Shown here: positions 4,595 to 10,273 of the stretch, in pieces
Layout: each line of letters starts with the position of its first letter
Position numbering within the stretch: the first letter of the stretch is position 1
Source of the DNA: an uncultured Clostridia bacterium
Lineage (GTDB): Bacteria > Bacillota > Clostridia > Christensenellales > Aristaeellaceae
DNA length: 17,260 nucleotides
NCBI GenBank assembly: GCA_937934775.1
Contig: CALGYL010000179.1
Location: 1 to 17,260 of the forward strand
Direction: 5' to 3'
Position numbers and translations under genes: made by a program
The notes under the pieces: model-generated
Database searches by the model: none
What the model saw: only the letters and a program-made list of their open reading frames with translations
Told to the model about the DNA's origin: nothing

Positions 4595-6229
4595 TCAACT
4601 GCGGCCGAAGAGCGGATAGGATGTGTTGGCGGTGGAGTACTGCATGTCCTGCGTGACGTTGTAGGAACTGTAGGTGGCGCGGAACAGGTCCACGTAGTAA
4701 TCGGCATAGGCGAATACCTCGCCGAAGGTGGCGATACTGTCTGCGGGGGATTTATCGGCGTAGAATGTGGTGTCGGTGGGGTTGAGCAGGTCGTATCCCG
4801 CTCCCTTGGCCAGGTAGTAGGTGGCCAAGCCCACCCAGGTTACGGAACTTCCGTTGTTGTAGCCGACGGACAGAGAGGTCTCGCCCTTGCGGCAGGCGGT
4901 GATGACGTGATACTTGCTGGTGGTCAAGCCCTTCGTTTTGATGGCCGGGGCAAAGGCGTCCATCACCACGTCGTTGAAGGTCTCGCTGCTTGCGGCAGCG
5001 GAGGTGCTCTTGCCGATGAACATGCCGGAGTAGCAGGAGTCCAGAATCACAACCACCGTGCCCGGCACGGCGTCCAGCGCGGTTTTCAGTTCCGTTACCG
5101 TCAAAAGACGGTTGTCCACGCAGTAGAGGCCGGTACCCGATTCAGTAGCGGAACCCTGCGCGCCGTGGCCGGAGTAGTAGAACAGGGTCACGTCGTCGGA
5201 ATCGACGCCCTTGTTCGCCAGGGCCGCGATGTTCGCGAGGATCTGGGCCTTCGTCTGGTCGCGCAGCGCTGTGATGTTGCCGGAATAGCCTGCGCCGTTC
5301 AGTGTAGACTTTGTGAGCACCGCGTTCATCGCGGTCAGATCATTGTAGGGACCCTGGAGGCGGGTGGAGTAGGCCTGTTCGCCAATCAGCAGCGCGCGGT
5401 ACACGGCGGCGGGGGAGGGGGTGGGTGCGGCGCTGGCGGTCGGCGCGGGCGTCGGCGTTACCGTGGGCACAGGCGTGGGGGAGGGGGTTGGCGTGGCGGT
5501 CACCGCGGGTTTGACCACCTGAAGCTTGCAGGTGGCGCGCTTACTGCCGCTGGCGGAGCGCGCGGTGATGGTGGCGGAACCGGCTTTCTTCGCGGTAATC
5601 AGGCCGGTATTGCTGACGGTCGCCACGTTCCGGTTGCTAGTAGCCCAGAGCACGTTTTTGTTTGAGGCATTGTCCGGAAGTACGGTGGCTGTAAGCTGCA
5701 GCGTATCGCCCACGGTCAGCGCCTTGGATGTGTCGCTGAGCGTCACCGATTGCACCGGGACGGGTTTGATCGTCATCCTGGTGTAGTCTTTGACCGATTT
5801 TTTCGAGCCGGAGTAGAACTTCAGGTTGGTACTGCCGGGCGTACCTTCGGCCAGAAAGGTGAAGCGAACCGTCAGGTAGGATTTTGTGGCGGTGAAGGCG
5901 GCGGACTGGAAGGCGAGCTTGTTCTGGTCGTAGCAGCAATACAGGTCCTCCAGCGCTTCCTGCGATGCGGGCAGAACTTTGACGCTGACGGTCACTTCGT
6001 TATACCGCCGGGTCGACGCGCCGCCGGGTGACGAGATGGCACGGACTTTACCAGTCGCCTTGGTCAGCGCAGTAAGGCTGTTTCGGAGCGCCAGGTTTTC
6101 CGCCATGAGTGTCCGCATCGACAGCGTGCGGAGGGTAGAAGAGGCGGCGAAGGATACGCCGGGCATGGAGAAGGTCACAAGCGACAGGATCAATAACAAG
6201 ACCAGGGACCTCTGCGCGATTCGCTTCAT
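4595..6229 (-). CDS. Secreted Big_2 and caspase-like (peptidase C14) protein
   Basis: The product has 544 residues. A signal peptide occupies about 1-28 (KR..., hydrophobic core, then GVSFA-A). Residues 29-157 match nothing I recognise and contain a Cys-Cys pair at 98-99. A bacterial Ig-like Big_2 domain spans about 158-240 (VTLSDTSKALTVGDTLQLTA ... WATSNRNVATVSNTGLITAKKAGSATITA). A Thr/Pro-rich linker at about 243-275 leads to a caspase-like domain at 277-540. That domain starts YRALLIGEQAY and has the catalytic histidine in YYSGHG (His355) and the catalytic cysteine in VILDSCYSG (Cys399). Big_2 domains usually serve in surface adhesion, so an extracellular protease displayed at or near the cell wall is likely, though no sortase motif is visible. 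The start at 6229 follows GAGGAGGG at good spacing and lies downstream of a clear promoter. The substrate is unknown; residues before 158 could be a prodomain. Confidence 0.88.
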   Translation of the reverse strand: MKRIAQRSLVLLLILSLVTFSMPGVSFAASSTLRTLSMRTLMAENLALRNSLTALTKATGKVRAISSPGGASTRRYNEVTVSVKVLPASQEALEDLYCCYDQNKLAFQSAAFTATKSYLTVRFTFLAEGTPGSTNLKFYSGSKKSVKDYTRMTIKPVPVQSVTLSDTSKALTVGDTLQLTATVLPDNASNKNVLWATSNRNVATVSNTGLITAKKAGSATITARSASGSKRATCKLQVVKPAVTATPTPSPTPVPTVTPTPAPTASAAPTPSPAAVYRALLIGEQAYSTRLQGPYNDLTAMNAVLTKSTLNGAGYSGNITALRDQTKAQILANIAALANKGVDSDDVTLFYYSGHGAQGSATESGTGLYCVDNRLLTVTELKTALDAVPGTVVVILDSCYSGMFIGKSTSAAASSETFNDVVMDAFAPAIKTKGLTTSKYHVITACRKGETSLSVGYNNGSSVTWVGLATYYLAKGAGYDLLNPTDTTFYADKSPADSIATFGEVFAYADYYVDLFRATYSSYNVTQDMQYSTANTSYPLFGRS

Positions 6230-6302
6230 GAAAACCCTCCTCAATCGTGTCCAGCATGGACCCCTGCGGCGGGACCAGCCGGATGTGAATCCCGACAGCA
6301 GT

Positions 6303-6331
6303 ATTATATTAGACGTTACATATATCGTCAA
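6303..6331 (-). promoter_or_regulatory. Strong sigma-A-type promoter of the caspase-like gene
   Basis: Read on the minus strand, TTGACG (6331-6326) and TATAAT (6308-6303) are separated by exactly 17 bases. The predicted start near 6296 gives a leader of about 67 bases before the ATG at 6229. This rules out the in-frame start at 6331, which lies in the promoter. Confidence 0.8.
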
Positions 6332-6338
6332 TATGTAA
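6316..6338. promoter_or_regulatory. Candidate operator palindrome overlapping the -35
   Basis: TTACATAT and ATATGTAA are perfect 8-base inverted arms separated by 7 bases. The palindrome covers the -35 and part of the spacer of the caspase-like gene promoter. The geometry fits a dimeric repressor, but the AT-rich setting means chance cannot be excluded. A further ATGTAA half site lies at 6345-6350. Confidence 0.45.
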
Positions 6339-6435
6339 TAGAAAATGTAATGCTATGGTGCGTTAAATCCATGCGCTGCCCGAAAAGAGGATACATCCTG
6401 ACGCTCCGAAGCGGAATAATGCGCAAGGAGGTTGT

Positions 6436-6486
6436 GTGAAAACGGAGGATACCCAGAAAAGCCTCCCGGAACTGCTCAGGAGATAG
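6436..6486 (+). CDS. Possible 16-residue small ORF with a strong ribosome site
   Basis: AAGGAGG at 6425-6431 precedes a GTG at 6436 by 4 bases, and the frame encodes M-KTEDTQKSLPELLRR before TAG. No good promoter was found upstream; an AATAAT at 6414-6419 has no matching -35. The peptide has no membrane segment. It may be a real micropeptide, a decayed gene remnant or coincidence. Confidence 0.2.
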   Translation: MKTEDTQKSLPELLRR

Positions 6487-6527
6487 AAAAAGAGCCCGCC
6501 CCGCGAAAACTTCCGCGGGGCGGGCTC
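6486..6527 (-). terminator. Strong intrinsic terminator of the recJ-to-cyclophilin operon
   Basis: On the minus strand GAGCCCGCCCCGCG (6527-6514) pairs perfectly over 14 bases with CGCGGGGCGGGCTC (6505-6492) around an 8-base loop. TTTTTCT follows. It lies about 60 bases past the stop of the last cyclophilin gene. The plus-strand reading has no T run, so it is one-way. Confidence 0.92.
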
Positions 6528-6560
6528 AGGCGATCAGCAAAGGCTCGTACTACTTCATTT

Positions 6561-6585
6561 GCTTCCGGCGATCTGTGTTCCGGAA
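6561..6585. repeat. Dispersed hairpin GCTTCCGGCG, degenerate copy C
   Basis: GCTTCCGGCGATCTGTG is followed by TTCCGGAA, so the left half matches copies A and B while the right half has lost its CGC; only TTCCGG/CCGGAA can still pair. It sits 3 bases beyond the stop codon of the second cyclophilin gene, between that gene and its terminator. Confidence 0.65.
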
Positions 6586-6588
6586 AGG

Positions 6589-7101
6589 TTACATCTTCTG
6601 CACTGTGTAGGTCTCGCCGTGGGTATCGACGGTGACTTTCTTCATGCGCTGCGTGGTTACAGGGCGGTCCTGTGCACCGGTCTTTGCGGCGGCGATGGCG
6701 TCTACCGTTTCGAGCCCTTGCGTTACCTTGCCGAAGGCGGCGTACTGGCCGTCCAGATGCGGCGCGTCCTTGTGCATGACAAAGAACTGGCTGCCTGCGG
6801 AGTCCTTCATCATCGAACGGGCCATGGACAGGACGCCGCGGTTGTGCTTGAGCGGGTTCGTGACGCCGTTGGCGGCGAATTCGCCCTTGATGTGGTATCC
6901 AGGGCCGCCCGTACCGGTGCCGGTCGGGTCGCCGCCCTGAATCATGAAGCCGGGGATCACGCGGTGGAAAATCAGCCCATCATAGAAGCCGGACTGGATC
7001 AGTGAAACGAAGCTGGCCACGGTGAGGGGCGCGATTTCCGGGTACAGCTCGGCGGTAAAGGTCTTGCCGTCTTCCATCTCAAAGGTTACGATTGGATTCA
7101 T
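6589..7101 (-). CDS. Cyclophilin-type peptidyl-prolyl isomerase (no signal peptide)
   Basis: Cyclophilins catalyse cis-trans isomerisation of X-Pro bonds during folding. This 170-residue protein has no signal peptide and should be cytoplasmic. It is almost all cyclophilin domain: FHRVIPGFMIQGGD at 45-58 (catalytic Arg47), GTGTGGPGY at about 61-69, GSQFF at 103-107 and LDGQYAAFGKV at 116-126. The tryptophan that contacts cyclosporin in human CypA is His115 here, so weak drug binding is likely. AGGAGGG lies just upstream of the ATG. It starts 9 bases after the preceding cyclophilin gene and shares long identical motifs with it, which points to tandem duplication. It is the last gene of the operon. 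Confidence 0.95.
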   Translation of the reverse strand: MNPIVTFEMEDGKTFTAELYPEIAPLTVASFVSLIQSGFYDGLIFHRVIPGFMIQGGDPTGTGTGGPGYHIKGEFAANGVTNPLKHNRGVLSMARSMMKDSAGSQFFVMHKDAPHLDGQYAAFGKVTQGLETVDAIAAAKTGAQDRPVTTQRMKKVTVDTHGETYTVQKM

Positions 7102-7110
7102 GGTGCCCTC

Positions 7111-7746
7111 CTATGGATTTTGTTCTATTTTGACCACGGTGTACTGGTAGCCGGAGGTATCCACGGTGACGGACTGTATTGTGCATGCCACAAGCGGCCG
7201 GTCCGAGGCGTCGGTGGGGGTGCTGGCGATCTTATCGACCACATCCATGCCGCTCGTAACCTTGCCGAAGGCGGCGTACTGGCCGTCCAGGTCGCGGTTC
7301 GTCTGGTGCATGATGAAGAACTGGCTGCCCGCGGAATCATATGAACTGGCCCGGGCCATCGAGATCACGCCACGCTCGTGGGTGAGATCATTCTGGAAGC
7401 TGTTGTCGCTAAACTCTCCCTTGATGGAGTAGCCGGGGCCGCCGGTGCCGGTGCCGGTGGGATCACCGCCCTGGATCATGAAGCCGGGGATCACACGGTG
7501 GAAAACCAGCCCGTTGTAGAAGCCGGACTGCGCCAGCGTCACGAAGTTGGCCACGGTGTTGGGCGCGACGCGGGGATACAACTCCAGCTTGATGACGCCG
7601 CCGTCCGCCATGGTGATGGTGACGACCGGGTTGGGCACATCCTTAGCCACCTGCGTCTCACGGCCGATCTGCCGGAACAGCGTGAAACCCAGCGTGACAA
7701 TGCCTGCGACGACCAGAATGAGAACCGGAATCAACCACTTCTTCAC
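7111..7746 (-). CDS. Membrane-anchored, extracytoplasmic cyclophilin-type peptidyl-prolyl isomerase
   Basis: The 211-residue product has an N-terminal hydrophobic helix (about 4-24, IPVLILVVAGIVTLGFTLF) with two lysines before it and no lipobox cysteine, so it is probably a signal anchor with the enzyme outside. The cyclophilin domain at about 40-206 has FHRVIPGFMIQGGD at 82-95, GSQFF at 140-144 and LDGQYAAFGKV at 153-163. The GTG start overlaps the hemZ stop by four bases (GTGA), and its ribosome site GGGGAGGAGAAGGG is inside hemZ, so translation is coupled. The extracytoplasmic location pairs it with the cytoplasmic paralogue immediately downstream. Confidence 0.94.
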   Translation of the reverse strand: MKKWLIPVLILVVAGIVTLGFTLFRQIGRETQVAKDVPNPVVTITMADGGVIKLELYPRVAPNTVANFVTLAQSGFYNGLVFHRVIPGFMIQGGDPTGTGTGGPGYSIKGEFSDNSFQNDLTHERGVISMARASSYDSAGSQFFIMHQTNRDLDGQYAAFGKVTSGMDVVDKIASTPTDASDRPLVACTIQSVTVDTSGYQYTVVKIEQNP

Positions 7747-9179
7747 GAACCCTTCTCCTCCCCGAAGAGCAGTATACGCTTGCGGGCTGCCATTTCATCC
7801 GCCTGCTGGATGTAGGTTTCAATGTTGCGCACGTTGGGTGCGCGCTCGATGCGCTTTTCCTTGGGGAACACCCACTTGGTGATCGCCCCCGCGCCCAGCG
7901 CCAGGACCGGCGCGGTCTCCTCCATGTTGTCGATGTTGTAGAGGCAGGCGTACCGGGGTTTGGCATAGCCCACGTTTTCCAGGTCGTCCGCCATATGCTT
8001 CTGGCGGTACAGGTAGTAGGGCTGGTAACCCGCCTGGGACAGCCGCGCGCGGGCCTCGTCCACCATCCATTCTGCTAGCCCGGGTTCTTCCGGCGCGAAG
8101 CCCGCCTCGTGCAGTCGGCTGGCGCGCTTGACGGCCAGCGTGTGCACCGTCACGCCCTCCGGCTGTAGGCCAAGCGTCGCGTCCAGCGTCCGGTCGAAGT
8201 CCGCCTGGGTTTCGCCGGGAAGGGCTGCGATCAGGTCCATGTTGATGTTGCGGAAGTCCAGCGACCGGGCCAGTTCGAAGGCGTCCAGAATTGCGGAAGC
8301 TGTGTGGGCGCGGCCGATGCGCTGCAATGTATCGTCGCTGAACGTCTGCGGATTGATGCAGATGCGGTCGATTTCAAGGTTTCTGAGCACGCTCAGCTTC
8401 TCGCGGGTGATGGTGTCCGGCCGCCCGGCCTCCACCGTCCACTCCACCGCGCCGGGGAATTTCCAGCGTAGCGTGGTCAGAAGCCTGTCCAGCTGCATGG
8501 CGGAGAGTGATGTGGGTGTGCCGCCGCCAAGGTACCCGGCCCGGAGTTTCAGCCCCATCCGCGCCATCATCAGCGCGGTCAGATCGATCTCCCGCATCAG
8601 CGCCGCCAGATACGGCTCGATCAGCTTGCCGCGGCCCACCGCTTCCGCGGGGAACGCGCAGTATTCGCACCGCGTCGGGCAGAAGGGGATGGCCACGTAC
8701 AGGTCGAACTCATCCGGCTGGGGCGCGTCTACCGCGCGCTGCGCCCGAACGATCTCCCGTAGGAGCGTCGTCTTGGACGGGGAGACGTCAAAGACGTCTC
8801 TCAGCCAGGCTTCGGCCTGCGGCTCGGTCTTTCCGCCCTCCAGCGCCTCGTAGAGAAGCCTCGTCGGACGAATGCCGGTCAGGGAACCCCAGGGGGGCTT
8901 GCGCCCTGTCGCTCGCTTCAGAAGGTCGTACAGGCAGATCTTGGCGGCGCGCTTGATCAGTCGTTTCTGCTCCAGCGCACTGGAAACCTGGGGGACGAAG
9001 GCGCTCTGGGTGACGCCCTCGAAGGCGCAGGTCTCCGACCAGCCGCCTTCGGCCTGTGCGTGGGCATGCCCGATGGTTCGATCGCCCTCGTCGGCGCTCA
9101 CGGCCTCGTCAAAGAATACGCGTACCACGTCCGCAAGGTCCGCGAAATAGGCGGGCGCGTTGGTCTTCAACTGAATCAT
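7743..9179 (-). CDS. hemZ: HemZ-type coproporphyrinogen dehydrogenase-like radical SAM protein
   Basis: The 478-residue protein carries the radical SAM signature PFCPTRCEYCAF with Cys167, Cys171 and Cys174 (CxxxCxxC) binding a 4Fe-4S cluster. GGGTPTSL follows as a SAM-contacting glycine motif. The long N-terminal region before the cluster, with GRKPPWGSLTGIRPTRL at about 92-108, is characteristic of the clostridial HemZ group and separates it from HemN and HemW. HemZ is annotated as oxygen-independent oxidation of coproporphyrinogen III, but many carriers lack other haem genes and none is visible here, so the true substrate is uncertain. The ATG overlaps the MBL hydrolase stop (ATGA), and GGAGG lies 7 bases upstream. 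Its position after relA, dtd and the MBL gene is the usual clostridial arrangement. Confidence 0.9.
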   Translation of the reverse strand: MIQLKTNAPAYFADLADVVRVFFDEAVSADEGDRTIGHAHAQAEGGWSETCAFEGVTQSAFVPQVSSALEQKRLIKRAAKICLYDLLKRATGRKPPWGSLTGIRPTRLLYEALEGGKTEPQAEAWLRDVFDVSPSKTTLLREIVRAQRAVDAPQPDEFDLYVAIPFCPTRCEYCAFPAEAVGRGKLIEPYLAALMREIDLTALMMARMGLKLRAGYLGGGTPTSLSAMQLDRLLTTLRWKFPGAVEWTVEAGRPDTITREKLSVLRNLEIDRICINPQTFSDDTLQRIGRAHTASAILDAFELARSLDFRNINMDLIAALPGETQADFDRTLDATLGLQPEGVTVHTLAVKRASRLHEAGFAPEEPGLAEWMVDEARARLSQAGYQPYYLYRQKHMADDLENVGYAKPRYACLYNIDNMEETAPVLALGAGAITKWVFPKEKRIERAPNVRNIETYIQQADEMAARKRILLFGEEKGS

Positions 9180-9805
9180 TTGTATTCCTCCGCCACCTGC
9201 TTGAGCGGTGCGCTTTCGCCATGGCCCGGCAGAATCAGCGTGATGCTGGGCAGCGCGGTCAGCCGCTTGATGGACGCGTAGAGAGAGCGCACGTTGCCCC
9301 CGGGAAGGTCGTAGCGGCCGAAGCCCACCTGGAACAGTGTGTCGCCGGTATACAGCGCCCGCTGCTCCGGCAGGTAGAAGCTGACGCCGCCCGGCGTGTG
9401 GCCGGGGCAGGTGATGACCTGAATGGAGAGCCCCGCCAGAAGAAGCGGGCCTTCGGAGAGCATCTCGTCCGCGTCAAAGGGTACGAAGGGCGTTTTGGTG
9501 GATTCCACCATGCCCAGCATGTTGAGCGCGGGGTTGCGAAGATACTCGGCGTCCAGCGGGTGAATGTGGATGCGCGCGCCGGTGGCGTCCCGAAGCGCCT
9601 TGGCCGACATGATGTGGTCGAAGTGGCCGTGTGTGAGTAAAATGTCCGTCAGGCGCTTGCCGGTGGACTCGATCTTGGCCATGATGGCCTGAAAATCGTC
9701 GCCCGCATCGATCAGAAGCGCGTCGTCCCGGGAGGGTCGAAAAATCAGGTAACTGTTTGCGACATAGCCGCCGCACTCGATACGCCTGGATTTAAAGTCT
9801 TCCAT
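9176..9805 (-). CDS. MBL-fold metallo-hydrolase, glyoxalase II-like
   Basis: The 209-residue protein has a complete two-metal metallo-beta-lactamase fold site: THGHFDH with His59, His61, Asp63 and His64, then CPGHTPGG (His136), YTGDTLF (Asp155) and LPGHG (His195). The general pattern is that of glyoxalase II-like hydrolases (hydroxyacylglutathione hydrolase family), but the glutathione-binding C-terminal helices of true glyoxalase II are absent. The substrate is therefore not known. AAAGGAG lies 8 bases before the ATG. It begins 18 bases after dtd and overlaps hemZ by four bases, as in many Clostridia, where this gene stably accompanies relA and dtd. Confidence 0.92.
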   Translation of the reverse strand: MEDFKSRRIECGGYVANSYLIFRPSRDDALLIDAGDDFQAIMAKIESTGKRLTDILLTHGHFDHIMSAKALRDATGARIHIHPLDAEYLRNPALNMLGMVESTKTPFVPFDADEMLSEGPLLLAGLSIQVITCPGHTPGGVSFYLPEQRALYTGDTLFQVGFGRYDLPGGNVRSLYASIKRLTALPSITLILPGHGESAPLKQVAEEYK

Positions 9806-9823
9806 TGCGCGCTCCTTTGGAGT

Positions 9824-10273
9824 TCAGAACGTCTTTTTGCTGTCCAGAAGGATGGTGACCGGGCCGTCGTTGACCAGTTCCACCTGCATGTCCGCGCCGA
9901 ATACGCCGCGTTCCACCGGGATGCCTCGGGCCGCAAGCGCCTCCGCCATCCGGTCGATCATCGGGGCGGCGATTTCCGGCCGCTCGGCGTCTGAGAAGCT
10001 GGGCCTGCGGCCATGCCGCGCGTCACCCAGCAGCGTAAACTGGGAGACCAAAAGGATTGATCCGCCAATGTCCAAGATCGAGCGGTTCATCTTGCCCTCG
10101 TTGTCTTCAAACACGCGAAGACCGGCGAGCTTTTCCACGCCGTAGAGCATGTCGCCTTCGGTGTCGCCGCACGCCGCGCCGACCAGCGCCAAAAAGCCTT
10201 TGCCGATCTGCCCGACGGTCTCGCCGGCTACCGTCACTTTTGCGCGATTGACGCGCTGCACCACCACCCGCAT
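9824..10273 (-). CDS. dtd: D-aminoacyl-tRNA deacylase Dtd
   Basis: Dtd hydrolyses D-amino acids and glycine mischarged on tRNA, a chiral proofreading step in the cytoplasm. The 149-residue product has the full family pattern: MRVVVQRVNRAKVTV at the start, the catalytic SQFTLLGD at 77-84, RRPSF at 89-93 and NDGPVTI near the end, which provides the Gly-cisPro element that discriminates chirality. The start is the ATG at 10273, which overlaps the relA stop by one base (TAATG), so translation is probably coupled. Longer in-frame readings upstream are out-of-frame shadow of relA. Confidence 0.95.
   Translation of the reverse strand: MRVVVQRVNRAKVTVAGETVGQIGKGFLALVGAACGDTEGDMLYGVEKLAGLRVFEDNEGKMNRSILDIGGSILLVSQFTLLGDARHGRRPSFSDAERPEIAAPMIDRMAEALAARGIPVERGVFGADMQVELVNDGPVTILLDSKKTF

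Larger units (their letters stand above)
6230..6588. other. 359-bp intergenic region with promoter, operon terminator and repeat
   Basis: It contains the promoter and palindrome of the caspase-like gene (6303-6338), a possible 16-codon ORF on the plus strand (6436-6486), the terminator of the large minus-strand operon (6486-6527) and a degenerate copy of the GCTTCCGGCG hairpin (6561-6585). The stretch 6351-6420 shows nothing I recognise. Confidence 0.7.

Noticed and set aside
5395..5515. Short tandem repeat of GGCGTGGGC-type units
   Set aside because: Explained by codons of the Thr/Pro-rich linker in the caspase-like protein.
4292..5665. A 457-codon plus-strand frame
   Set aside because: It lies across the hairpin region and antisense to the caspase-like gene. 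It has a Gly/Arg-rich low-complexity translation, no ribosome site and no domain.
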